In this document: piece after piece, positions 1 to 12,497 of the stretch | Numbering within the stretch: the stretch's first letter is position 1 | Layout of the letters: each line of letters begins with the position of its first letter | NCBI RefSeq assembly: GCF_051020985.1 | Contig: NC_134999.1 | Coordinates: 37,729,160-37,793,159 of the forward strand | From: Nomia melanderi | Taxonomy: Eukaryota > Arthropoda > Insecta > Hymenoptera > Halictidae | DNA length: 64,000 nucleotides | Reading direction: 5' to 3' | Translations under genes and position numbers: made by a program | The notes under the pieces: generated by a model | Databases searched by the model: none | What the model was told of the DNA's origin: nothing | Seen by the model: only the letters and a program-made list of their open reading frames with translations

Positions 1-3000
1 CAAGTACCTCATTGGTGGAACCGTGACCGTTCATCTTGCCGTCACCTCTGGTATCCCATTACCGGTCTGCGGCGAAACGCTCCAAGGATCGTTCACCTTC
101 TCGCATCGGTTCTCGAAAATGGCGCATCTCCGCTAGCCGGTGACCGGCGGGTGTCCGATCTCGCCGGAGAGACCTGTCCTTCACCCCGAGACGCGTCGGC
201 CGGCCCGAAATCCGCTCGTGACCCCCCCCAAAACGAAACCCGGGGAACCGGCGGTCACTCTCGATTTTCGTTTAGGCTTGGTCAACGCCGGTCAAGGTCA
301 CGCCGCGATCCGCACCGATACTAATTTCGGCGGAGTGTCCTCGGGTTCGACGACCCTGGCCATGCTCGCTTCGGACACCGAGCGCCGGACACACGCTCAA
401 CACGATTTCTGATATTTTATCCCCCGACGATCGATCGAGCACTTTCGACACTTGATACCCTCGCTCGGAATAGAACTGTTCCGCGGACACTTATCTCCGT
501 TTCAACGTTTCTTCTCTTTGACACTGGGACAGACACTCCACTTCACTGACGAGGCTCGAGAGTTTAGGTTAGCGACGGTTATTAGAAGACACTGTTAGGG
601 TCCGATTGGAATTTTCTGATCGACTGTGGTGTCTCTTCGACGATGGCCTTTTTTCGAGATGCACTGGATTGTTTTTAATTGATCGTTTTGGAATACACTA
701 CGGGCGATTAGTTCGGTGAACGGATGGATACGAGCGGTCGTATGGATCGAGTACCGGCGGCGAATCGATCATTCCCACGTCCTTCGCGTTGGAGCGCTGT
801 TCGCGGACTGGAGAGCTCCGCATCGCGCGTGCACGGAGCCCATCGCTATCGCCGCAGGTAGACACCCCACCAAATACGCATACCGGCAGAAAATTTGTGG
901 TCGAATCTTTAACAACCCGCTGTTACACACCGACGACGACGTTAAGAATTATATACGAGCACTTCCTGATTTATCGGCGACGCCTCCGCCACCGCCGCGG
1001 ATGTTCGTTCCGTAATGTATAGACAGCAGGGCCTTATTTGTCGCGATGCACATTCATTACCGGCCCGATATAATTCACACCTCGCCAGGCGAGGCTGGGG
1101 ACTAGGGGATGATGTGCGGTGGACGGTCGTTAAATTTTTTAGTACGCTACCGGCGTGTACTGCGCAACCTTGTGGCGAGCATGTGTCGGGATATTTCACG
1201 GTAAGTGGTAAAAGTGAAAATTTAGTGTGCACGAATTTTAAAATGATTCCCGAGACTTAATTCTTCTATGAATTAGACAGAAAAGAGACTGTTGACTAGA
1301 CATGTGTATTATATGTCTATCGTCTGGAATATAAAAATTTGTTTAATCGTAATGATCACTATTTCCAAAGTAACCATTGCTCGATCGGTAAAATTTCTAA
1401 TCCTAGAGCCAACTGAATATCTACATAAAGAAGATATAAGGTTCTGTTATATTTCATTGTAACGAAAAATGATTAACAATCCCTCGCGTCTTTATCATCG
1501 TGAGGATAGCAAAAACTGTTGGTCCATCTACCGGGAAAAGCGAACGGAAGTAATGCATAAAGATCAGATGCAGAAATATAGGTGGTCCGCGTTAGGGGTC
1601 AGACAGGTTAGCACCGAAGACGAGGAACGGGTCCAGAAAGAAGGTGGATCCGAAGATTGGTGGCGCGCCATTGTTTCCGCGGGCCCGCTGGTGTCGGCCG
1701 GAACGTTGGCTTCTGATACATCATCTTTATCTCCGTTCCCCTCTTTATTTTCGTTCGCGACGTTGCGCTGCGAGCTGATGCGCCATCAGCAGCTAGGATA
1801 TGATCCACCTTGATACCCTTGTTCGTGATGAATGCGGGATTGTTGCCGGTGTTGATTTAAGGAACAGAGATGAATAGGAGAAACGAAGAAACAGAGGAGG
1901 AATGAGGGCGGGAGGGCGAACGGGGGGAAGGGGAGGGGACGGCGAGACGATTGTTGATTAAGAGGAATACGAAACGAGCGGGAATAAAAGGAATTCGAAA
2001 TTTCTGCACGCGATCGCGCGGACGCCTGGAGGAGGCTCGGTGTAAGCGGATTAAGGTTACATAAAAACGAATTGAACACTCGAGACGTTTACGAGAGCCG
2101 GGTACAGGATGTTTCAAAGCACAATGTCCTCTCGTTACGTCTCTTTGACTTGTCCCCTGACGCGAAAAGATTACTCCGATCCCTAACGATTTATATAATG
2201 CACGCGCATTTTTTTCGGTCGCATTATTCGATCCCGTATAAAATAAATGGATCCCGTACGGACGGGCTTAAGTCCTTCCACGAAGTCGATTTTCTGGAAA
2301 ATAAAAACTCGCGTAAAAAGGATTCATTTCACTTTTATATTACCGTTTTTTCAACCCCTCCGCACACCCGCCGGAGAGAATCGCCGGTGATCACGGCGGG
2401 GCCGGCAGATTTTTGTGCATTTATGGGTGTCATAAAAATCTGAGAAAATCGGCGAAGTATAAAGTTCCGTAGAACTTAATACAGTTTTATTTCAACTGCC
2501 AACTCTTAATATCCTGAAATATTATTCGTGCGTTTTTACCGCTTCTTTTTGTTCGACGCGCGCCGCGTTCTCGGGACTTTCGTCAATTTTTCGACCATGC
2601 GATCCGGTCTCCCGACCGGCACGTAAAATATAACGTTCCGCCGGAATTAATCCGAAATTACGTGAATTAATTTCTGAAATTGCACGGCTCACGTAAGCGG
2701 CCGCGGTTTAACGACGCGGCGAATTTTGAAATTCGTGCGTTTCAGGAGTCGCGGAAGGAGAATCGATTGGATCGCGTGCGAGGGGCTGTAACGGGATTCG
2801 GAGCGGGGTCGGGGCTATTGATCGGGGGGATCGGCGGGGGCAGAGGTGCTCGGATCTCGAGGATCGAGGCGGTGCGGGACGGGGCACGGCGGCTAATCGT
2901 GAACCAACGCGAAAGAAGTTTCGCGGTGTCGTGACATTGACTCCGGCCCGGTCTAATAGCTGGTAACATCCGCGATCGAGTGCACCGTGCCGCGAAAGTA

Positions 3001-4038
3001 GGCGCGATTTACGGGGACACGGCCGCCGCGCATCTTTCCGCCGTTAATTTATCGCCGTTACGTAAGGAATTACGCTCCCGCGTCGCGGCGAGGTAAGAGC
3101 GAGCGCTGAAACGCGGGGACGGTTCATTACCTTCTTAATATATGCCCTCTAAGGGACTCTGTCCTAATCCATTGTTATTTAATGGCTCGTTACAGCCCTG
3201 GATCCTGGCTGTCCGCTCGCCTTTTCGTCTGTTGTCCGGCGTGGAAATACGACCGAGTTGTAAATTAACGAAGCTAAGAAGACGAGCGTTGTGAAATGAA
3301 TGGAGGATGAGCGGTAATGAAACAAATGGGAGTAACTTTAGTACTCCTGCGGTTTCAGCGGCTACGGGGTGGCTCATGTTTGGGGGTCGCCCGAGGCCAC
3401 GCCTACTTTACAAAATTCCACCTTCACATAACCGCTACTGTCCCTAAAAACACTCTGTATCCCTTATCGATAGACAACTCTTTCCGATGAGAAATAATTT
3501 TCCGTGACCACCACAAGCCACGCCCATTCCCAAAACAGTCATCCTTTTCCCACGCGCGAGGAACCCAAAGCATCTCGCAAGATTAGCGCAGGTTTCCCAA
3601 AAAACAGAGTACAGCGATCGGAGCAGCTCCGTCCAGTCGGCGATTCGCTCCATCTCCGGTCGCCTAACAGCGTCTAGGTCTAACCCCTTAACACCGGTCG
3701 CGTAGGCACGTCGAAGGGCGTGGATTAATACCGACACGGCGCACCTGGGCGATCCTCACCGGTAAAGAAAGAAGTATGATAAAGAAGCGTGCCCCGGCGT
3801 ACGCGGGGAGGACGAGGAACGGAGCCGCGAGGGATCGGTTGGGACCAGCGTTACCCATCGTCTGGTTTCCCCGGTTCTTGCCGGGCTGTTTACAATCTTG
3901 GAAGGCCGAGGCGGTGGTAGCACACCGCGCTACCACCACGTATGGTAGCCGCGGGTTTCGTACTTGGCGAGGACGGGATGGTGACCAGCGGTTTACAACG
4001 CGGGACGGTCGATGCACCATCGCCAGCTACGTAGGCAG

Positions 4039-4081
4039 GCGAGCGAGCGAGCGAGCGAGCGAGGCAGCCAGCGAGCGAGCC
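4039..4081. repeat. (GAGC)n microsatellite, interrupted
   Basis: About six GAGC units run from 4039 to 4062, are interrupted by GGCAGCCA, and resume for about three units. The same tetranucleotide in reverse complement forms the repeat near 9270. Confidence 0.9.
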
Positions 4082-4435
4082 GGCTGGCATAAGCCCCGGC
4101 TGCGGATCCCGGTTCAAAGAGGCCACTAAAAGGGCTTGCTCGTTCAGCTTAGAGTTCCCGACTCCTCCCTCTTGCACGAGCCAGGCTACCAGTTAACCGC
4201 AAAGATGACCGTGCCCCGGCGAACAAGGACGCTTTCACAGGAGTTTACGTACCGGGCGCACGCTGTCGCGATTTAGCGAGCGAATCGAGCGGCCTGATCG
4301 AACGACGGACACACGTAGGCCTGGCCTATGCCATTCCGTCGGCCTCCCTTTGATGTTTCGAAGGCTAATGGTGCTCGGGGAATTTGAACGGCGACGCGCT
4401 AAGAAGTAGGCGAAAGTTGTAGAGCTAACGAGAGG

Positions 4436-4780
4436 ATGGCCGGGAAGTTCGGCGAGGAAGTGGCGAAAAGAAACGCGCTCGCCGCGACCTTCGGGCTCAA
4501 GGAAACATCTGGTTCTCCATATTGGACGAATGATGTCGTTCCAGCGGGCAGGGGTTCTCAGGCCGGGCCGGGATTGGATTCCTGGAGAACGGGCGTTACG
4601 GCTACGGCGATGATATCAATACCTTCTCACACATACCACGGGTTTATCTGGCGAGATACGCGCCGTGATGCATTGCTCCTCTGTGTATACAGTAGCGTTA
4701 TAATGTTACAGGGGACGGAAGATAACAGTACTTTCTGGACAATTTCTATCGTTACGCGGACACATGCCGGCTGGGGATAA
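4436..4780 (+). CDS. Unassigned ATG-started open frame (114 codons), doubtful
   Basis: The frame begins ATGGCCGGGAAG with purine at -3 and G at +4, a good start context, and its first residues (MAGKFGEEVAKRNALAATF) look protein-like. The second half becomes irregular and I recognise no domain, signal peptide or membrane segment. No clear splice donor follows the protein-like part. It lies on the strand opposite to the putative tensin intron, so it could be a nested gene, a first exon, or chance. I recognise no family. Confidence 0.15.
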   Translation: MAGKFGEEVAKRNALAATFGLKETSGSPYWTNDVVPAGRGSQAGPGLDSWRTGVTATAMISIPSHTYHGFIWRDTRRDALLLCVYSSVIMLQGTEDNSTFWTISIVTRTHAGWG

Positions 4781-7606
4781 TGAATGGGTCGCGGTGTTGG
4801 GCCTGCGAGTGTGCTGGATGATGGAAATGAACTTTGGAAAAAGTTAGCTTGATGGATAATGCTGGATTATACGTTGCAGCCTCGGTGTCCTTCGTTTCTC
4901 TAGTAGATATCTTTCTCTATTGTTTCAATATCGTTCGTTAGACCTGTTGTCTACTGCTCGTCTGATAAATTAGAAACATAGTTCCAATCGAATGCTACAC
5001 AATCTCTTCTAATTCTATCAATGAACCACTTTGCGTATCGAGGCCTGTAACTCGGCCAATCAGTCTATGTTGAATCTACAACTGTTTCCAACAGCCTCGC
5101 CGACGAAGAAGCAAACACGACAGCGATTTCGACACTGGTTTACAGAATGACCTAACAGTTCACGCAATTAGCTGTCTGAATGTACACACGATGCTCGACC
5201 AGTCACGGAACTCGGCTGAACGTGTGGTCCAACGGGCACAGCCGAGTTCAAGGCGACTTAGGTACGAAACAAATATTCCGCTGCTACCGTGCGTGTGACG
5301 AATTACATCACACGCGAAGGCTGATGTTCCACGGTACCGCGAAGAGGAGAGTTCGAGATGACGGAGGCAGCGGCGGACAGCTCCTGGAAGGACCGGCGAA
5401 GCTGCCTCGAATTTCAAAACGTCTGGAACAGACGTGACCCACGAAAGATTCTTACGTTCGAGATTCGCCCGCTCGCCTCTGCGACTCGCCGAAAGAGTAA
5501 TAACGTTCGTGCCGATACCTGTAAACTTAATAAGCCCGAATTGCTAACGCGACTGCACCTGGGATCGGCTGACTGTAGGACAGACGATTCCGTTGTGCTC
5601 TACGTGTGCGATGTCGTCAGAAAGTTAGATAAGAAGAAACAAAAGAAGCTGTCGAGGGTCGTAGTGCTAGGACACTTTCAATAATTTAATAATTCTTCCC
5701 AGTCGACATCTTTTTCTTTAGCTTCAAGTTTCCTAGATACAGAATTGATTTAATCAAAGCATCAATGTATCGAAGTTGCCAGCCAACGCGCACACCGGAT
5801 CAACGTATCCCCTCGTTAATATCAGGAAACGGTTTAGCGAATCACCAATTAGGCCCAGAATTGTTCTCCTTTTTGCCGATGGAAATAATCGTGACAGAAC
5901 AAAACGGGCTCAATAATCAGCCACGGAACTGGATATTCAAGTAGCCGTCCCACCTGATCCAAGCCGCAATCTATCGGGTGAATCTAGCTAATTAAACTTT
6001 ATGCCTTCCGGCATTTTTCGCTTCGGTCCCGATCGAAATGTCATTCGCCGGGGCGCACTGCTAATTGCCCGGCCGCCGATGACAAGTTCACAGCGAAAGT
6101 CAACGCCGGGACTATCAGCGTCGTCCTCCGGGACGTTCTTAAATGTCAATCGCCGGAGGATTCTTTCGCTTTCACCGGCCGTCGGTCCTGTTCGCGAGGG
6201 AAAAGATTCGCGACGGTAGATTCTTCCCGTTGGTAATGGACGCTCTCTCCTTTTCGTCGAAAATGGACGTGTCAAAGGGATCGGGGCCCGTTTTGTTCGC
6301 GGTGCCACGGAACCGTCGTAACGGACGACGTTCCGGCACTCACAGAAGGAAGTCGTCGCTCCTTTCCTTCTCTTTCCATCGCCGCTCGCCACCGTCTCGG
6401 GCACGTTCGAGACGTCCACCGTTCATCCTTCCGCCCAGCTTCTCCGCGTCGATTCCGTGTAAGGCTGCGATTACACTGGACGCGTGTTCGCGTGAACTAC
6501 CGTTCTGCGTCAAAGCAATCGAGCATGTGCAAATTATACGATCCGCATTTGTTCCGTATTTAAACCGTTAAACACTGGAAAAGAAGAAAATCATGTGTCT
6601 GTTATTCGAAACTGAAAAACCGTTCGTCGGAGCAGTTCGTCCGAATTCGCAATGCAACTGCAGCCTATATCCCCTTACACACGTTGAAACACGAAGCAGG
6701 TTGCATCAATTGCTAGCTTCCACGATGCACAGTGCAATACACAGAGGCTAGACAACATAATGGAAACATTGTTTATAAGTCCCGTATTGTGCAGCCGAGC
6801 GTAGCATCCGAGTTTCAGCGTGAACGTCGAAATTCACCGTGCAATTTTGTGAAAACTCGGGATGTCCCCATTGTCTTGTCCAACCCCTGCGCGTGGATCA
6901 GCGGCGAAGCTGCCGTCGCACGACAAACTGAGAAGAATCGGTAGCGCCGAAGCAAATTGACGGTGATGCAGGTTTCGCGGAGCCTAGGAGTCAATGCACC
7001 GCAACATGTTTGAACGTGTGCAGGGGGCTTAAGAGCGTATGCGCGCCGGTGTGACACACGAGTGCCTGGAGATACGAAGAAGGTAAGGTAAGTAAGCGAG
7101 GCTCGTGCCCTGTCCGGTGACTGAACCCACACCGCATTTCACACAACGAACCACCGTTGGAGAGCAGAGATCTATCATGGACGCACGCTCACACGGGCCG
7201 GAGACGTCGCCATATCGGCGAACAGTTCGAGGAACCGGGGAATCTCATCGGCCACGCCACCCGGTGGCGTGCTCGAATTAAGATGCATCTGCTAACTGGG
7301 ATCTGCGAGTTTAGCTACCGATGACTTCCGGCACTGTTCCGCGAAACAGGCCTGTATCTTTTCGAGACGCGAAAAAGTTGGCAACGCGACGACGCGGCTG
7401 CTATCTGCCTCGATGGAACGGTCTTGTCGCGGAACGTTTTGTTTCGCGTGTTCGAGGCACGGGAGATTTGTTTGAGCACCAGGAAGTACAGCGAGCGAGC
7501 TGGCTCGGCGAGAGCCTCTTCATGTACGAGGAAGTGCTCTCAACTCTGTCACAAAGTTTCTGAGAAGGCGCTGCGCGATTGTAGATACTAATCCGTTTAG
7601 AAGTGA

Positions 7607-7620
7607 CGCGCGCGCGCGCG
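7607..7620. repeat. (CG)n dinucleotide run
   Basis: A short run of alternating CG sits just downstream (in gene sense) of the second tensin C1 exon, inside the intron. Confidence 0.8.
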
Positions 7621-7701
7621 AGCGAACGCTGGAGGACCCGAGTGGTTCTTCTCGCTGCATCGGGACGGGGAAGAAGCGATAGCAAGGGGATCGTTGCTTA
7701 C

Positions 7702-7739
7702 CTTGTCCTCGCAGGTCTTGTGGCAGATGTACTTGCACA
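7702..7739 (-). CDS. Tensin-like protein, exon with second half of C1 zinc finger (partial gene)
   Basis: Read on the minus strand, this 38-base exon follows the acceptor TTCTCAATTCCAG and ends at the donor AAG|GTAAGC. It enters in phase 1 and supplies V-C-K-Y-I-C-H-K-T-C-E-D-K (the V is split with the upstream exon), leaving in phase 0. It carries three zinc ligands of a C1 domain, in the spacing C-x4-H-x2-C. The final Cys, expected seven residues after the last one, must come from the next exon, which I could not find at lower coordinates in the window. The CRVCK and HKTCEDK patterns resemble the N-terminal C1 of vertebrate tensins, adaptors that link integrins to actin at focal adhesions. 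RASSF-type C1 domains have similar spacing and are the main alternative. Confidence 0.82.
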
Positions 7740-8293
7740 CTGGAATTGAGAAAAAGGTTTTGTTAGAATGCTCGTTGTTATTGTTTTGGGAGACTTGAAT
7801 ATGGTACTGAAGCGTTTGACATGTAAATTGGCAGGAAGTGAATCGGAGCGCGGTTTTTAGCTGAGTTCTATTTGTTAATACTTGCGATGGGTATGTAGAG
7901 TATCTAGAAATCTAGTTGAAATGTTAAGTATAAATGTGAGATGTTCGTAATATTTCATAATTTGAGAAATGTAGATTTCGAGTAAAGCTGAGTCTTTTTG
8001 GAACAATTGTTTAAAAATTTCTATTGCAAAACCCATCGCGAAAGAATACGAGTTAACTCGGAGGCAGTTTTCTGTCAAATATAAAGTTCGGAGAACTTAG
8101 AAAAGAATTACCAAAAAGGTAACAAATCGTTCGAATAAATTAACGAGTGATTGGAGAATATCAGTCAAAGTTCGTTCGAATAGCCCGCCACCTTCTTCTC
8201 CCACTTCCCTGTTTCACCGTCGGTCGCTTCAATTTACCGACTGGTCCACTCCCAGTTCTGCCTTTCCCACAGGGAATCGCTTTATCGACTCAC
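7740..8293 (-). other. Intron between the two tensin C1 exons
   Basis: This 554-base intron has a GTGAGT donor and an acceptor preceded by the pyrimidine-rich tract CCTTTTTCTCAATTCCAG on the minus strand. It interrupts the C1 domain after the Arg that precedes the V-C of the second CxxC pair. Nothing else was seen in it. Confidence 0.8.
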
Positions 8294-8402
8294 CTCGGCA
8301 GCACGACGCCTGTTTGATCACCGCCTGATGGCACAAATGGCACGGCCGCGGCTTGCGCAACTGCTTCGTCCGGAACACGTGACATTGCGGCTCGAACTCG
8401 CT
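8294..8402 (-). CDS. Tensin-like protein, exon with first half of C1 zinc finger (partial gene)
   Basis: Read on the minus strand, this 109-base exon lies between the acceptor TTGATTTCAG and the donor CCGAG|GTGAGT. It encodes 36 codons plus one base, beginning S-E-F-E-P-Q-C-H-V-F and ending A-S-C-C-R. With the exon at 7702-7739 the ligand spacing is H-x12-C-x2-C-x10-C-x2-C-x4-H-x2-C. The shortened x10 spacing, the FRTKQLRK start and the CRVCK core point to the lipid/protein-binding C1 at the N terminus of long tensins, rather than to a phorbol-ester-type C1 (usually x13-14). The PTPase-like, C2, SH2 and PTB parts of a tensin are not in the window. The exon starts in phase 0, so at least one further coding exon lies at higher coordinates. 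The coding call is firm; the family call is less so. Confidence 0.85.
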
Positions 8403-9269
8403 CTGAAATCAATCATCGGACAGAGAAAAAAATTAATTAAGTCAATGATTATACCCGGTCGCACGAAATGAATGCCACATTTGATCGGGCTTCTGCAGCC
8501 GTGCAGTCGCTATCTGGAGCATTTTTTTCGTGCACTTTTTTCCCCCCGCCGATCCCGTTTAATTATTGGATAAGGACCTCTCGACTGGTTGGTTTCAACG
8601 AGGCCTAGATCTTTCTAAATGAAACGCCTGTTCGAGAGTGCTCCGCGGCGACGGAAACTTTTTCGTCCTCTCCGAAATCATTATCCCCGAGGAATATAAT
8701 ATTCGAAAGCGTTCGACTCGTATACTTCCAGCCAAAGTCCCGGCGAGTCTTTAAACTGCGGACTTTCATGCAAATTCGCGGGTCCATTGTCAGGAACCGC
8801 GGAACTAGGGCAAAATTTCATTTCCCATACCTGTACCCCGGATAAGTTAAAAATACGAAGACAATAGCAATTCCGTATAACAAAGCATTCCACCTTATTC
8901 TCCTCGACCAGCTAAAAATTCCCAGAATGTGCAATCCAACGATAACCAAGATTATTCGTATCTATACAACGTTCCACTCGAGTATTTACGATTCTCAAAA
9001 AAATCCAGCGCACCTACATCCATTCAATTCCGCGGTACATCCGAAACATCCATCTTTCCCATTGAATTCGAAAAAATCCATAAACACACAATATAAAACG
9101 TTTCTTCCGCCCAATCATCGATTATCAGCTGCAGCGAAATACGCGCTCGAACAAGCAGATAATCTATCTTCGGCTTCTCGAAGACGGAGCTCGGGGCGAT
9201 TGTCGTCTCCCGCGATTCCGATTCGACTCTCGTGACCGTTAACAGCGTATAAGCGGTTACGCGGCGGCG

Positions 9270-9297
9270 GCTCGCTCGCTCGCTCGCTCGCTCGCTC
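9270..9297. repeat. (CTCG)n microsatellite
   Basis: Seven near-perfect CTCG units follow a short CGG run. This is the reverse complement of the GAGC repeat near 4039. Confidence 0.9.
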
Positions 9298-9991
9298 TCC
9301 GGGGAGGCATAGCTCGCGAAGTTATGCGCAAATAATCGCCCCTGGCCACTTACGATCCCGCGATGCGCGGGTTCCGATTACGGACACGCAAACAGGCCGA
9401 CTGTTCGTTCGCCTGGGAAGCGGATGCCTTATGCTTTCGCCCGATCGATCACGCGTTCCCGGAAAACAATACGTGGAACCGTGCCAAATTCGCGCGCGTA
9501 CGCGTGTAACCGAGGCTCGCCGCGTCGTCGCTCGCCGATTCCGCGACACGCCTCGCCATAATTCAATCGGCTTTCAGGGAACCCGATCGTCCGTTTCGAT
9601 ACTGTTCAGGGAAAGCGGAGACGTAGGAGGTCTTCGAGGTGTCGATTGACGACACACGATACACTGTCCCCTTGTCGCGCGTCCAGTAAATGGGCCCCGT
9701 CGATTAACCGGGGTGGGCTAACGCGTTTGTTCATGGAATCGACGTGTTCGCGGCGATGGCTTCGGCGGTTCAATTGAAACGGGGATAATATTCGAGCACC
9801 ATCGAGATAATGCGAGGTGAAACAGGTATCCGCCTGTTTTCTGCGATCGATTCGTTAAATCGTAATGCGTTTCGTTGGAGATTCGGGTATCAGGAAGTTG
9901 TATGGTTCGTATACGTTAAACTACAGTCGTGTAATATCATTTGTGTCGAATAATTGCGTCGAGGGATTAATTTGGAACGAAGCGGAGTTAC

Positions 9992-10061
9992 CTTTGTGGT
10001 GGGGACATATGCGATGCAGTTTGGTCAGTCCGTTGGAATAGTTCTGTTGGTTCTGTTGCAT
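9992..10061 (-). CDS. Possible short start exon, unassigned (candidate upstream exon of the tensin locus)
   Basis: On the minus strand an ATG opens 23 codons (M-Q-Q-N-Q-Q-N-Y-S-N-G-L-T-K-L-H-R-I-C-P-H-H-K) and runs into a consensus donor, AAAG|GTAACT. The frame stays open upstream to a possible acceptor, CGTTGCAG, near 10082. It lies 1.6 kb upstream, in gene sense, of the first C1 exon. However, it leaves in phase 1, whereas that exon enters in phase 0, so the two cannot be joined directly; another exon or another gene would be needed. The start context is weak (C at -3). No family is recognised. Confidence 0.25.
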
Positions 10062-12437
10062 TCGCGTAGAATGCACGCGTAGACTGCAACGATGCTATAG
10101 GATTTATTGACTTTCTTTTCATACGAAATTCTGTGCGCCAGGGGAAACGCTTTTCGAAGGGTAGAATGCATTAGCATCAGCGCGCGGTAAGTGGAAACAG
10201 CAAGTGATGAACAGACGCGTTCGACGCTGACTTTCTCTGGAACGATTTCATGGGTGGATATTTTGCGTGCTTCTGCACGAGGATTAATCCGAGAACACTC
10301 AAAGTTTTCCGAGATCTATCAAACCGCGAATTCGCAGTATCTGAAGAATTCCCGAGCCAATAAGATCCCGGCGCGGTCTCTCTATCGATTTCTGGAGAAC
10401 GATAATCGCGGGAAATATTTCTGTGTCGTTCGTTTCACGCAGCAGGCAATTAACCCAATACCGAAGAGTACGCAACATGGTTCTAACATTCCACGCACAT
10501 TCCGGCGCCTTCGTTGCTACTTCTTTCGCCGACCGGCGATACACTTCTTTTTATTTTACCGAATTCATTAGATACATTCGTGGCGCAATATCCTATTCCC
10601 AGGGTCTCCGTGGAACAATGGCTTCCAATTACTTTCTCACTTTCATATTCGAGAACCGTAAGAAATGATTTCGATACTTTAATGTTAGTGAAAGTTATCA
10701 TTCATCGGACTATTCTATGCGTAAAGAAACAATTGCAATTACAAATCTATCATATGAACTACATAGTTGGCGCTATTGTGAACTGTACGATACCAATTAA
10801 ATACGAGCAGCTTAAGATAAGCGAGGGGAAAAGTAAACAATAAATGAACTTTGAGAGACGGACAATTCCACGTTCGACGGACGAAACGGATCACGTTTGA
10901 AGAACAATGATGACCGCGGAGCATAATACCATAATGTTGCGCGGCGTTTGATAAGCCGTTCTCAATGAAAATCCCACGACATTATCGTCGTTCGTGGTTA
11001 CTGTTCGTTTTATCGGGCAAAGTTTGCCTCGGCCGGCATCCAGACCGCGCCGACACAAATTGTAAAATACCGAGCCATTACGAGACCGTAATATTTCGTA
11101 ATTATCAGTTTTATCGCCCCACCGCGAGCCACCAGCTGAATTATTGTCACTCGCCGCAGCCGTGCCATGGAGGCGGAAGAACGAGCTTCCTTATTGGTCA
11201 CTGTATGCAAAAGCTCGCCCCATTCGCGGTCCCGGTGGAACCAGCTATCCGTTCGCCTCGCGATTCTTCCTTTTCTTTTCCTATTGTACGATAAACGGCC
11301 CTTTCATGCGCTACATTGATGCTCGCTGTAACATTTGTCCAAATTATTCGTTTGGCCGAGTGCCGAGAATGATATCGAAGAAATGATCGACTGCCTCGGA
11401 ATTAGATCAATACTCGGGGAACGCCGATAAGCGTCTAAAAGTTCTCGCAATTGAAATCATTTCGTCTTCTCTCCTTTGTATCGAATAATTTCCCTTCGAG
11501 TCCCTTTGTTTCGAGATACAATGTTTAAATTACAGAACACGGGGAGAAGCATTCCGCGTTACTCAAGCGATCCAATGAAATTCTATCGGAGAATCTACTT
11601 CTACAATATTTCATGCGAGTCGCGGAGTATCCCAGGAAGTTCACAGAATTTATAGCCTCGCCGGTTCACCGATAAATCCAATAAATTTCCCCAAAGGGAA
11701 CAGTAACCGCGACGAGAACGAATCCTCGCGAACGATTCTTAAAAACTCACAATCAGTCTCCGCGACGTCAGTGCGCGGGGAATCCGAACAAATTGGCTAG
11801 CCAACGAGTTTAAGATCGATGCCACGCCACTCAATTCCCCGATTGTACAAATAATTCCGCTGTCCGGCTCCGCGATCGATCGATCCCCGGCCGAACACCG
11901 TGTATCGTACTTTTCCAATTACCCGGATAATTGATGCCGAGTAGAGCCCGCACGCCACTTAGCTCTGCCCTTCCCATTTATAACGACGATTTATCAATCG
12001 GGCGTCCCACCGATCGCCGATTAAAAGAAACAAAAAAAAAACAGAAAGAAAGAAACACGGAGGAAAAACAATGAATTCTTTCCCATGGTTGTACATAATT
12101 TCACGGCGACTTAGCCGCGTCCCGGTGATTGCGCACGTATCTCGGTAACTAATTGCCGGATTCATTAGTGCGGGGTGACCTCCGATGACCCGTGAGTGCG
12201 CGCCGTCATTGATCACGCGCGATTAATTGATCCTTAATCTTCCGCCGGGGAAATCCATTGAAATCCTGGGGCTCGCGCCGGTTACGCGTCAACCTAACCC
12301 TCAATGTCCGAGTTCCCGCCATCTTTACCTTTCTCCGCGAGCATACTCGAGGTCGAGGTCGACGCTGACCCGTGCACCGTAACTTTTTGTTTCTCTTCTT
12401 TTCTCTTTTTCATTCTTTCCCCTTTGCGCTTCTCTCT

Positions 12438-12444
<7 letters not shown>

Positions 12445-12495
<51 letters not shown>
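12445..12495. repeat. (TC)n microsatellite, about 25 uninterrupted units
   Basis: This is a pure 51-base TC dinucleotide run inside a longer pyrimidine-rich tract (about 12386-12512). On the minus strand it reads as GA repeats, which are potential GAGA-factor-type binding DNA, though nothing else here indicates such use. Confidence 0.95.

Positions 12496-12497
<2 letters not shown>

Larger units (their letters stand above)
1..7701. other. Non-coding stretch, probable tensin intron sequence
   Basis: No exon could be supported here. Because the tensin exon at 7702-7739 ends in an open phase-0 donor on the minus strand, the gene must continue towards lower coordinates, so some or all of this stretch is likely intron. 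I looked for a minus-strand acceptor followed by a codon series placing Cys at the fifth residue (the missing C1 zinc ligand) and did not find one. The content is mixed, with CpG-rich blocks (roughly 2.5-4.5 kb and 6.0-6.5 kb) between AT-richer DNA, plus a GAGC microsatellite. Open frames of 100-143 codons occur on both strands, often overlapping in opposite directions, as expected of CpG-rich non-coding DNA. Confidence 0.5.

Noticed and set aside
1..120. Minus-strand ATGAACGGTCACGG frame near the window start as a possible next tensin exon
   Set aside because: The frame is closed by a stop shortly upstream, the donor GAG|GTACTT is weak, and the residues do not supply the missing C1 cysteine at the needed position.
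1469..1813. ATG-started 114-codon plus-strand frame
   Set aside because: The start context is acceptable, but there is no domain, no splice donor at a sensible place, and a minus-strand frame overlaps the 3' part.
3444..3737. Minus-strand 97-codon frame containing M-E-R-I-A-D-W-T-E-L-L
   Set aside because: It looks somewhat protein-like, but its first codon is GTG, there are no convincing splice signals at either end, and no family is recognised.
5988..6419. 143-codon minus-strand frame
   Set aside because: It begins at GTG and has an opposed 142-codon plus frame over the same CpG-rich DNA.
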